From assembly GCA_011523515.1 (NCBI GenBank), contig WTGO01000048.1:17757-81756 (forward strand): 64,000 nt of DNA, read 5' to 3'. The notes under the pieces were generated by a model. It searched no databases, had not been told where the DNA came from, and worked only from the letters and a program-made list of their open reading frames with translations. Shown one piece after another: positions 33,672 through 41,829 of the stretch. This DNA comes from Chloroflexota bacterium. Its GTDB lineage: Bacteria; Chloroflexota; Anaerolineae; Aggregatilineales; Phototrophicaceae. How positions within the stretch are numbered: position 1 is the stretch's first letter; each line of letters opens with the position of its first letter. A program made the position numbers and the translations under genes.

Positions 33672-36299
33672 TCATGCAAATATCACCCGCGCGCAAGCCA
33701 CTGAGCGCGGCGGCACGCTCAGCGTAATGCCGCCGCCCGTGACCGGCAGCGCAGCGCCATCGACTCCGATGGGATTGCAAAGGCAAGCCGATATGATGCC
33801 CTGACCGGGAAAACTTAGTCGCTGCTCCACTGCCTTTTCGCCCAAAGAGCAGGCATGAACGATCAGCCCGCGGCCATCGGCGGCGCGCTTGAGTTGCAGC
33901 TCGCAAGCGCCCTCGGGGTCCGCCTGCATGAAGGTCCCGCTCGCGCCCAGTGCCGCGCCCGGCACGCGCACGACTAGCGGCGGCAGGCTCGCGTCCAGCG
34001 CAAAGCGCGAGGAAGCGGCGGGGTCGTAGCCGGCGCTCGACGTGAGCCGATAGCGCCCCAGGATGGCTTCGCCCTGGCTGGCTTTGAAGTTGGTATCCCA
34101 GTGATTGTGCAGCGCCCAGGAGATCAGCGTGGGCCGCCGCGCATCCAGCTCATGCGCCCAGCGGCCGGTGGTGATGCCGCCGACTTGAATCAGCGGCGAA
34201 TCCAGCGGCGCCAGCGTGACGGAGACATCGGAGTTGCCCACCTCCGCCCAGCGGTGTACCCCGTACCAGTCGCGGCAGGAGCCCGGCAGCTGCTCGCGCT
34301 CCGGCTCCAGCGGCACGCCGTTGAGATCGAGATGGAAGGTATGCCCTCCGTCTAACGCCAGCGGGAAGGGCACATAGACCGCTTCCGCCAGCGTCTGGAA
34401 GGTCTTGTCGATGAGCATGTCGATGTGCAGCGCCTTTTGATGCGCCGGCAGGCTGTAGCGCGCGTTGACGCTCTTGGCGCCTTTGGCTTGCAGCCGCGCT
34501 TCAATCTCCAGGCGGCCGGGCAATCGTCGCGCCGGCATGATCTCGACGGCGCTCGGCCCGCTGCGGCGGAAGGGACTGTCCTCGTGGCGGACGCCGAAAT
34601 CTTCGCGGTCGAAATCCAGCGCGAAGATGGCGCGCCGGTCATCGGGGTGATCGACCCATTCGTAAATATACTGCCCGAGGCGCCACAGATCGTCGCTGTT
34701 GACCAGCTCGCGGCCCAGCTCTTTGTCGTACCAGCTGAGCAAGCCGCCAGTCTGCGGGTCGATCTGCAGGCGATACCAGCGATTCTCGATGCTGCCTTCG
34801 CCGATGGCGCTGTCCGGCGCCGTTACGGGGGAGCGCGGCGCGATGACGGCGTAGCTGAACGCCGGCAGCTCGAGGTCGATCATCATGTCGCTGGGCGTAT
34901 CGGCGATTAAGGGTGGATCTTCGCGATAATTGCCAATGAGGAACTGCTCCAGCACGCCGTAGGGCGCGGCGCCGCCCATATCCGGCGGCAGCGGATGACG
35001 GATATGTCGCGCCCAACCACAGCTGTTGAGCACGAGATAGTGGAAATTGTCGGGCGCGTCAGCCGGGTCGGCGGTTATGTATTGCCCCCAGCGGCGCCAG
35101 GCCTCGCCCTCCGGTGTGACGCCGGTGATCTCGCGGGCCAGTTTGCGGCCCGCGTCGGCCAGCAGCTCATGCGTCAGGCCATAGCCGCCGTAAGCGAAGC
35201 TGGCTTTGCGATTGTAGCTGGCGCGGGTAAAGGGCGAATGCGGCCGGCGGATGCTGGTGAAACCACCCCAGGTATGCTCATCGTAGAGTGAGACCAAATG
35301 ATAAGCCTCTTCGATCAAGCCGAGATCGGCGCTGTCAACCTGGGTCGCCAGATAGTCCAGCAGCGGCAGCAATTCTTCCGTTTGACGATTCAGGCTGGTC
35401 TCATAGATCGACGAGCCGACGCCGTCCGCCCACCAATCGGCCCAGTCGCCGCGCCATTCGTCCAGTGTCTCGCCGTAGTCCTGGCGCAGGCTCTGCGCGA
35501 AGCCGTCGATGGTGGTGAAGATCAGTTGCGGCTCGCGCCCGCTGGCGTTCCAGTCGCGCACAAAATCGGCCATATGCGGCAGCGGCGGGCCATTGTCGAC
35601 GCGCGCCGGATGCGTAATCTGGGCATACAAGAAGTCGTAGGGGTAGTCGTCGCGCGCTTCCAGCTGGGCCAGTTGTGGCGGCAGCAGCTCATCGACAAAA
35701 TTCATATCGCTAAGCCCGTAGCGGAAGATGCCGTAGAGGTAGTGCGGCCCGTTGAAAGCGAGTAAGCGCCGGCCGGCCGGCCCGCGCCACCAAAAGGCGT
35801 TCAGGTCGGGTTCGGGACGGCGACCGCGGTGCATATTGATGGACATGGTCAATGTATGGATGTCGATGGCGGGCAGCAGATCGGCCCAGAGCCAGCTGGC
35901 GCCGTTGACATCGCATTGCATGGCGGCGCTGATCACAATGCCGTAGTTGTCTCGCAGGCGCCGCACCGGCAGCAGCGAGCGCAGCATGCCGGCGGTGGAG
36001 AGCATGGGCGTCCAGTGATACTGCATGCCGGCCACCGCCATTTGACCGCGGCGATGCAATTCGAGGAAGCGGTCCACCTGCGCGGCCGGGCGTTCCTGGA
36101 AATAGCGCTCGACGAAAGCCGTTACCTCGCAGGTCCATTTATAACGCGCCGCTTCGGGGTAGTCGGCCGTGGCTTCGCCCAGCTCAATAGCGTCGTCGAT
36201 GAAGCCGAGGTGCTGACGGAAGACCGTATCTTGATGGTCGGTGTAGCCGATATCGGTGTGGGTGTGGCTGGTGAGGTAGATGCGCTTGATTTTTGGCAT
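33672..36299 (-). CDS. Glycoside hydrolase family 38 alpha-mannosidase-like enzyme
   Basis: An 875-aa protein. The N-terminal catalytic barrel has the zinc-binding SHTHTDIGYTDHQ near residue 11, CEVTAFVERYF near 58, and a nucleophile-position Asp in MQCDVNGASWLW near 128. The middle and C-terminal beta-rich regions (WYRLQIDPQTGGLLSWYDKE; DGGHTFHLDLNG) match the GH38 C-terminal domains. No signal peptide, so it acts on imported glycans in the cytoplasm. AGGA precedes the ATG. It is downstream of the hisN-like gene by 120 bp; no functional link to histidine synthesis is evident. Confidence 0.9.
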   Translation of the reverse strand: MPKIKRIYLTSHTHTDIGYTDHQDTVFRQHLGFIDDAIELGEATADYPEAARYKWTCEVTAFVERYFQERPAAQVDRFLELHRRGQMAVAGMQYHWTPMLSTAGMLRSLLPVRRLRDNYGIVISAAMQCDVNGASWLWADLLPAIDIHTLTMSINMHRGRRPEPDLNAFWWRGPAGRRLLAFNGPHYLYGIFRYGLSDMNFVDELLPPQLAQLEARDDYPYDFLYAQITHPARVDNGPPLPHMADFVRDWNASGREPQLIFTTIDGFAQSLRQDYGETLDEWRGDWADWWADGVGSSIYETSLNRQTEELLPLLDYLATQVDSADLGLIEEAYHLVSLYDEHTWGGFTSIRRPHSPFTRASYNRKASFAYGGYGLTHELLADAGRKLAREITGVTPEGEAWRRWGQYITADPADAPDNFHYLVLNSCGWARHIRHPLPPDMGGAAPYGVLEQFLIGNYREDPPLIADTPSDMMIDLELPAFSYAVIAPRSPVTAPDSAIGEGSIENRWYRLQIDPQTGGLLSWYDKELGRELVNSDDLWRLGQYIYEWVDHPDDRRAIFALDFDREDFGVRHEDSPFRRSGPSAVEIMPARRLPGRLEIEARLQAKGAKSVNARYSLPAHQKALHIDMLIDKTFQTLAEAVYVPFPLALDGGHTFHLDLNGVPLEPEREQLPGSCRDWYGVHRWAEVGNSDVSVTLAPLDSPLIQVGGITTGRWAHELDARRPTLISWALHNHWDTNFKASQGEAILGRYRLTSSAGYDPAASSRFALDASLPPLVVRVPGAALGASGTFMQADPEGACELQLKRAADGRGLIVHACSLGEKAVEQRLSFPGQGIISACLCNPIGVDGAALPVTGGGITLSVPPRSVACARVIFA

Positions 36300-36419
36300 G
36301 ATAGATTCCTGCCGTCAATAGGACCGTTGTCGGGCGACCGGATCGGTCTCCCCTGCGCCCGGTTAAGCATGGGCACCCAGATAAGTTTATTGGTTTATAG
36401 CGTTTTCGGAGCCGTCTCG

Positions 36420-37175
36420 CTAGGCGATCAGCACGCGCAGCACCTGGCTGTGCAGCGGGCCGTTGCTGGCGATGATGCCATTGCCGCTTAGCGGGGGGCC
36501 GCCGTTCCAGGATGTTATCTTGCCGCCGGCGCCTTCGATAACCGGGATGAGCGCCACGATATCCCAGAGGTGCATGATGGGGTCGAGCATGACATCGGCG
36601 TAACCGGTTGCCACTAGAAAATAGCCGTGGCAGTCGCCCCAGGTGCGGTTGATGCTCGTCATGCCCATCAGTTGCTGAAAGGCGATGCCATTTTGGTATT
36701 GGCCGACATGAATGAAATCGGTGTAGCACAGCACCGCCTCGCGCAGGTCGCGCCTGGCGCTGACCCGCACCGGCTCGTCATTGAGCCGGGCTTCTTCGCC
36801 GTCGCCGACCAGCAGATGCGAGGTCACGGGATGATGAATCGCGCCCACGATGGGTTGGCCCGCTTTCATCAAGCCGATCAGCGTGCCGAAGAGGAAAGTG
36901 CCGCTGACGAATGACTTGGTGCCGTCGATGGGGTCGAGCACCCACTGGTATTCAGCGTCTTCGTTGTGAACCCCGAATTCTTCGCCAATGATGCCGTGAT
37001 CGGGATAGGACTTCATGATCATTTCGCGCATGACCTCTTCGGCCTGGCGGTCGGCGATGGTCACGGGCGATTGGTCGTCTTTGGTCGCGACCGCCACGCC
37101 GCTGCGAAAATAACGCTTTATGATTTCGCCGCTGGCGTGGGCCAGCTCCTTGCTGAAATCGACAAATTCTTGCAT
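36420..37175 (-). CDS. hisN: Inositol-monophosphatase-family histidinol phosphatase (probable)
   Basis: A 251-aa phosphatase with the metal-site motifs GIIGEEFG near residue 60, WVLDPIDGTKSFVSG near 79-93 and the late WDIVALIPVIEGAGG near 204-218. IMPase-family enzymes act on inositol phosphate, PAP or histidinol phosphate. It begins 6 bp after hisB, and that HisB consists of the dehydratase domain only, so a histidinol-phosphate phosphatase is missing from the operon unless this is it. The HisN call therefore rests mainly on context. Confidence 0.85.
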   Translation of the reverse strand: MQEFVDFSKELAHASGEIIKRYFRSGVAVATKDDQSPVTIADRQAEEVMREMIMKSYPDHGIIGEEFGVHNEDAEYQWVLDPIDGTKSFVSGTFLFGTLIGLMKAGQPIVGAIHHPVTSHLLVGDGEEARLNDEPVRVSARRDLREAVLCYTDFIHVGQYQNGIAFQQLMGMTSINRTWGDCHGYFLVATGYADVMLDPIMHLWDIVALIPVIEGAGGKITSWNGGPPLSGNGIIASNGPLHSQVLRVLIA

Positions 37176-37181
37176 GAGGCT

Positions 37182-37778
37182 TTACTCCGTCAAGGTGCCT
37201 TTGGTGCTGGGGATGCCGCGCCGGCCCGGGTCGCGCGCCACCGCCTGCGCCAGGGCGCGCCCGAGAGCTTTAAAGAGCGCCTCGGCTTTGTGATGGTCGT
37301 TGCGTCCGTAGAGCACCTCGGCGTGCAAGTTCATCTTGGCGTGGGCCGCGACCGTCTCCAGCGCGTGCGCCACCAGATCTGTCGGCATCTGGCCCATCAT
37401 TGGCGTATTGAAGTCGGCCTGGATGACGGCGTAAGGCCGGCCGCTGAGGTCAATGACGACCCGCGCCAGCGCCTCGTCCATCGGCACGAAGGCCGTGCCC
37501 ATGCGCTGGATGCCCGCGCGCGCGCCGAGCGCTTCGTCAACGGCTTTGCCCAGGCAAATGGCGATATCCTCGATGCAGTGGTGGGCGTCGATATGCAGAT
37601 CGCCAGTGGCCTTCACGCTCAAGTCGAACTTGCCGTGCAAGGCGATATGCCCCAGCATGTGGTCGTAGAAGCCGATGCCGCTGCTGATTTCGGCATTGCC
37701 GGCGCCATCAAGATTGAGGCTGAGTTCGATCTCGGTCTCTTTGGTGTAGCGCTTGATCTCTGCTATTCGCTCGGGCAT
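37182..37778 (-). CDS. hisB: Imidazoleglycerol-phosphate dehydratase
   Basis: A 198-aa single-domain HisB. The two manganese-binding repeats are visible as [14 protein letters not shown] near residue 37, [16 protein letters not shown] near 62-77, and later [19 protein letters not shown] near 158. It converts imidazole-glycerol-3-phosphate to imidazole-acetol-phosphate, the substrate of HisC upstream. It lacks the HAD phosphatase fusion seen in enteric bacteria. It lies 183 bp downstream of hisC, a gap holding a degenerate CACAGAGGACACAGAGG repeat end. Confidence 0.96.
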   Translation of the reverse strand: MPERIAEIKRYTKETEIELSLNLDGAGNAEISSGIGFYDHMLGHIALHGKFDLSVKATGDLHIDAHHCIEDIAICLGKAVDEALGARAGIQRMGTAFVPMDEALARVVIDLSGRPYAVIQADFNTPMMGQMPTDLVAHALETVAAHAKMNLHAEVLYGRNDHHKAEALFKALGRALAQAVARDPGRRGIPSTKGTLTE

Positions 37779-37961
37779 GGCCTATACCTTCACTGAGCGT
37801 TTGATGAACTTCGTACAGGACATTTAACCACAGCCGCTCGGCGGCAGCGAGAATGGCTACCGCGCTCACGCAAAATATCATATGCCCTCGGTTACCGCAA
37901 TCGGCGGTTTGACAAATAAGACAGCACAGAGGACACAGAGGATTATTTGCACGGGGCGCAA

Positions 37962-39056
37962 TCAGCCGGCGGCGATTCCGCGCAGCGCTTCCAGCAGGCG
38001 GTCCACCTGTTCCGGCATGCCGGCGCTGATGCGGATGTGGTCATGCAGGCGCGGCTTGTTGTAGTAGCGCGCGATTATGCCGGCGCGCGCCAGCCGATCA
38101 CGGAGCTCTTCCGCTGTCATGCCGGTAACGCGGTTCAAGACGAAGTTGGCCTGGCTGGGGTAGGGCGCGAGGAAGGGCAATTCGGCAAAGGCGACTTCCA
38201 GCCGCTGCCGCTGCGCCACCAGCAAACGGACGCGCTTCAGCAGAAAGTCGACATCCTGCAGCGATGCCTGCGCGGCGATATCGGCGGCCACGTTGACGTT
38301 GTAGGGCTGCTTGATCTTCCACAAATGCGGCATTAGCGCGCGCGGGAAGATGCCATAGCCGACCCGCAAACCAGCCAGCCCGGCCCACTTGCTCAGGGTG
38401 CGCAGGATGATCAGATTGGGATAGTCTGCGACCCAGTTGCTCAGTCCGTCGTCCGCGGCGAATTCGATGTAAGCTTCGTCGACCACGATGCTCGCGGGCA
38501 GTTCCAGCAATCGCCGGATCTCGGCCGCCGCAATCAAGTTGCCGCTGGGATTATTGGGTGAGCAGAGGAAGACCAGCTTGGCATCATGCTGCAGTGCCGC
38601 CGCTTCAATGGCGTCCAGGTCGAGCGAGAAATCCGCCCGCCGGTACACATCTACGACCTCGCCGTGATACAGCGGCGCGTCGAAGCCGTACATAGCGAAG
38701 GTCGGCGGCGTATTGATGATGGCATCGCCCGGCTCGATGAAGAGCTGCAAGATGAGCTCGATCAATTCGTCAGCGCCGGCGCCGCAGAGGATCTGCTCGG
38801 CGGGGACGCCGGTGTAGTCGGCCAGCAATTCGCGCAGCCGCCCCGATTCCGGATCGGGATACACGTGCGTATTCTGCAGCTTCGCCAGCGCTTCAATGAC
38901 GCGCGGCGAGGGGCCGAAGGGGTTCTCGTTGGCGTCCAGTTTGATGAGATCGCCCGGCGCCCGACCCAGCCGTTGGGCGAAAACCTCCAGCGAGGTGGTG
39001 GGCGTATAGGCGCTCATCGATTCGATATCGCGGCGGATGCGGACCTTCTCGCTCAT
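37962..39056 (-). CDS. hisC: Histidinol-phosphate aminotransferase
   Basis: A 364-aa fold-type I PLP enzyme: LIKLDANENPFGPSP near residue 37, LCGAGADELIELI near 88, and the PLP-lysine region RTLSKWAGLAGLRVGYG near 228. FNVNVAAD-like NVNVAADIAAQ and the C-terminal RIIARYY... IRISAGMPEQVDRLL finish the substrate site. It transaminates imidazole-acetol-phosphate with glutamate. Its ATG overlaps the TGA of hisD by 4 bp (ATGA), which implies coupled translation. Confidence 0.95.
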   Translation of the reverse strand: MSEKVRIRRDIESMSAYTPTTSLEVFAQRLGRAPGDLIKLDANENPFGPSPRVIEALAKLQNTHVYPDPESGRLRELLADYTGVPAEQILCGAGADELIELILQLFIEPGDAIINTPPTFAMYGFDAPLYHGEVVDVYRRADFSLDLDAIEAAALQHDAKLVFLCSPNNPSGNLIAAAEIRRLLELPASIVVDEAYIEFAADDGLSNWVADYPNLIILRTLSKWAGLAGLRVGYGIFPRALMPHLWKIKQPYNVNVAADIAAQASLQDVDFLLKRVRLLVAQRQRLEVAFAELPFLAPYPSQANFVLNRVTGMTAEELRDRLARAGIIARYYNKPRLHDHIRISAGMPEQVDRLLEALRGIAAG

Positions 39057-40405
39057 CGCGACCCTCTCAGTTTGGCGGCGGCGGCGTGCGCGTCCAAAGA
39101 CTCGGCTTTGGCGATGATTCGCGCTGGCGCGCTGAGCTTGCGGGCCGCGCCTTCATCCAGCGCGATCAAGCTGGTGACTTTGACGAAACTGAGCAAGTTC
39201 AGCGGCGAGGCGAAACGGGCGGTGCCGCCGGTCGGCATGACATGGCTGGGCCCGGCGACATAATCGCCCAGCACCTCGTAGGAGTGCTCGCCCAGGAATA
39301 CGCCGCCGGCATTGCGCACCTGCCCGAGCCAGGACCAGGGGGCCTCAACCAGCAGGCAGAGGTGCTCGGCGGCGTATTCATTCGCCAGGTCAAAAGCTTG
39401 CTCCAGGTCGCGTGTGATGACCGTGCCGCTGCGGTTTAGCAAGGCGCCGAGAATCGTCTCACGGCGCGGCAAATGCGCCAGTTGCCGTTCGATTTCGCGC
39501 GACACCGCCCGCGCCAGTTCAGGGCTGGGCGTCAGCAATATTGCCGATGCCAGCACATCGTGCTCGGCTTGCGCCAACAGGTCGGCCGCGGCCAGGGCCG
39601 GGTCGGCCTTGTCATCGGCGATGACCAGCGTTTCAGTCGGCCCTAGCAAGCCGTCAATGCCGACATCGCCGTAGACTTGCTGCTTGGCCAGGGTGACGAA
39701 CAAGTTGCCGGCGCCGACGATGGTGGCGACCCGCGGGATACTCTGTGTGCCGTAGGCCATGGCGGCGATGGCCTGGGCGCCGCCGACGCGATAGACGCGC
39801 TCGACGCCGGCGATGGCGGCCGCCGCCAGAATCGCTGGATGAATGTCGCCGCCGCCGCCGCCGCTGCCGGGCGGTGTGCAGACGCTGATTTCGGGCACGC
39901 CGGCAACCTGGGCCGGGATGACACTCATGAGCAGGGACGAGGGCAAGGGCGCGCTGCCGCCGGGGACGTAAACGCCTACGGAGTCGACCGGGCGGATCAG
40001 CTGGCCCAGCGAGCCCTCGACGCCGGCGTCGATCCAGCTGTGCAGCGGCTGCTTCTGATGAAAGGCGCGGATGCGCTCGGCGGCTCTTTCCAGCGCGGCG
40101 CGCAGATCGCTGGGGATGGCGGCAAGCGCCGCACCCAGCGCATCCGGGGAAACCAGCAATTCGTCGGTCTCTGTCCCGTCGAGCTTGAGATTCCATTCGC
40201 GCAGCGCTTCGTCTCCGCCCCGGCGCACGCTGCTGATTATACGCTTGACCGCCTCTTCAGGGATGACGCGCTCGCCGAAGAGCGAGACAGAACGCACGAG
40301 CAAGGCTTCAGGCGCTTCAACATCGCGCAGTGAAGAGCGCTTGAGGATGCTGCCCCGCGCTGCTTCTACGTCGGTGTATGTCCGCCAGCGGCCTCCGCCG
40401 GTCAT
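39053..40405 (-). CDS. hisD: Histidinol dehydrogenase
   Basis: A 450-aa enzyme oxidising histidinol to histidine. Diagnostic stretches are VGVYVPGGSAPLPSSLLM, RVGGAQAIAAMAYGT, GPTETLVIADD, AQAEHDVLASAIL and GPSHVMPTGGTARFASPLN, which include the zinc and catalytic residues. I set the start at ATG 40405, where GAGG lies 7 bases upstream; longer in-frame extensions to 40804 run through the MITE-like element and are not credible. It heads the his operon. Confidence 0.95.
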   Translation of the reverse strand: MTGGGRWRTYTDVEAARGSILKRSSLRDVEAPEALLVRSVSLFGERVIPEEAVKRIISSVRRGGDEALREWNLKLDGTETDELLVSPDALGAALAAIPSDLRAALERAAERIRAFHQKQPLHSWIDAGVEGSLGQLIRPVDSVGVYVPGGSAPLPSSLLMSVIPAQVAGVPEISVCTPPGSGGGGGDIHPAILAAAAIAGVERVYRVGGAQAIAAMAYGTQSIPRVATIVGAGNLFVTLAKQQVYGDVGIDGLLGPTETLVIADDKADPALAAADLLAQAEHDVLASAILLTPSPELARAVSREIERQLAHLPRRETILGALLNRSGTVITRDLEQAFDLANEYAAEHLCLLVEAPWSWLGQVRNAGGVFLGEHSYEVLGDYVAGPSHVMPTGGTARFASPLNLLSFVKVTSLIALDEGAARKLSAPARIIAKAESLDAHAAAAKLRGSR

Positions 40406-40505
40406 ACGCTCGCCTCGCGCTAGCTGATTGCGAGCCGCCATTGTAACAGTCTGCGGACGATTCTCATAATGCGCGTGTGTGCCCTTGGGCGAGTACCTAA
40501 CATCC

Positions 40506-40670
40506 TTACCACCGAGTACACAGAGGGAAAAAGAGGACGCCGAGAAAAACCGTTTAGTTGTTACTTGGCAGCGACAGTTTCCATAATTGAGGGTGGCTAC
40601 GCAAATTGCGCGAGCAAAAACAATATCTTTACTCTGTGCCCTCAAGAAACCTCTGTGTACTCGGTGGTAA
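40506..40670 (+). mobile_element. MITE-like element A
   Basis: A 165-bp segment bounded by perfect 21-bp inverted repeats (TTACCACCGAGTACACAGAG... and its complement at 40650-40670). Its interior is homologous to the reverse complement of element B at 41643-41810; shared islands include TGGCA-CGA-AGTT, ATTGCGCGAGC and CTCTGTGCCCTCA. It encodes no protein. It is between hisD and pfkB. No target duplication is obvious. Confidence 0.75.
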
Positions 40671-40710
40671 AATGTGTGGAAATGCACGGCAAGCTGCTGG
40701 GCAGCGCCAA

Positions 40711-41622
40711 TCAGGCCATCGTGGTTTCTATAGTCGTAGCGTCCAGAAGCGCCTCGACCGCGGTTAGGGGCGCCAGCGTCTCGGTGGTGCCGGCCGCCTG
40801 GCACATTAGGCTGCCGGCTGCCGAGCCCCAGCGCGCCGCTTGCGCCACAGGCAAGCCTTGCAACAGGCCATAGAGCATGCCGGACTTAAAGATGTCGCCC
40901 GCGCCGGTGGTGTCGACGGCGTTCACAGGTGGCGGCGTGATGCGATGCCGGTCGCCATTCCGCGCCAGGACCGTAAGCTCGGCGCCGGCGTTGGTGATCA
41001 CCACGTCAAATTCGCCGACCCCTTGCAGATCGCGCGCCAAATCCAGAGCTTGCCGGCCCGGCAGACGATTGCGCACGATCGCGGCTGAGATCACCAGCAC
41101 GTCAATCAGCGGCAGCAGCGGATGATCGGGCTGGTAAATGTCGTTAATGAGGACGGGAATGCCACGCTGCGCCGCCATCTCCGCCGACGTCAGGCGATTG
41201 GGCAAGGGGCCCGACATATCGAGATTGACCCACTTGACGCCGTCCAACATGTCGGGCGTCGGCGGCGTCATCAGCAATTCTTTGGGCCAATGCGTGATGA
41301 AGCTGCGCTCGCCATCGGGCGTCACCAGACACTGGCAGCGGGGAGTGCGATAACCGGCGTGGCAGGCGATGAAGCGCGTATCCAACTGCGGCTGAGCGGC
41401 GAAGACCTCGCGCACCGCGTCGCCCGCGCGATCATCGCCCAGATCGTGCCCGGCCAGGCGCGTCGGCACGCCCCAATGCGCCAGCCAAAGCGCGCTGTTG
41501 GCCGCCGCGCCGCCGACATTCTCGAAATCCTCGGAGCAAGAGGCGGACTTTTCCATCGTGGGCAGGCGATCCACCGCCACGTATATGTCGAGATCAATTT
41601 CGCCGTAGCAGAGGATGGTCAT
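40711..41622 (-). CDS. PfkB-family carbohydrate kinase
   Basis: A 303-aa sugar or nucleoside kinase. It has the N-terminal GEIDLDIYVAVDRLP strand, VGGAAANSALWLA near residue 37, and the catalytic DTTGAGDIFKSGMLYGL near 242-258. The ATG at 41622 is preferred over a TTG two codons earlier. The PfkB family phosphorylates ribose, fructose, adenosine and similar compounds. It is downstream of the ADP-ribosylglycohydrolase gene in the same direction, but a MITE-like element separates them. A ribose released there is a plausible substrate. Confidence 0.92.
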   Translation of the reverse strand: MTILCYGEIDLDIYVAVDRLPTMEKSASCSEDFENVGGAAANSALWLAHWGVPTRLAGHDLGDDRAGDAVREVFAAQPQLDTRFIACHAGYRTPRCQCLVTPDGERSFITHWPKELLMTPPTPDMLDGVKWVNLDMSGPLPNRLTSAEMAAQRGIPVLINDIYQPDHPLLPLIDVLVISAAIVRNRLPGRQALDLARDLQGVGEFDVVITNAGAELTVLARNGDRHRITPPPVNAVDTTGAGDIFKSGMLYGLLQGLPVAQAARWGSAAGSLMCQAAGTTETLAPLTAVEALLDATTIETTMA

Positions 41623-41642
41623 GCGCAACGAATTTCCGACAC

Positions 41643-41810
41643 TTTTACCATCGAGTTCACAGAGTGATTATGAGGGCACAGAGTATCAAATACCGCTTCG
41701 GCGCTCGCGCAATGGATGTAGCTGCCCGTATTGCGGAACTATCGTTGCCAGATCATTCTGAGCAGATTTACTCGGCACCCTCTTTCTTACTCGGTGTCCT
41801 CGGTGGTAAA
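41643..41810 (-). mobile_element. MITE-like element B
   Basis: A 168-bp copy inverted relative to element A. Its ends (TTTACCATCGAGTTCACAG and the complement of CTCGGTGTCCTCGGTGGTAA) are imperfect terminal repeats, and its interior aligns with element A over its full length. It lies immediately upstream of pfkB, so it may carry or interrupt that gene's promoter. Confidence 0.72.
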
Positions 41811-41829
41811 TCCAGTACGAATGCCTGCT

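Noticed and set aside
40406..40804. N-terminal extension of hisD by up to 133 codons
   Set aside because: It would translate the MITE-like element and the pfkB end; the family length and a GAGG site support 40405.
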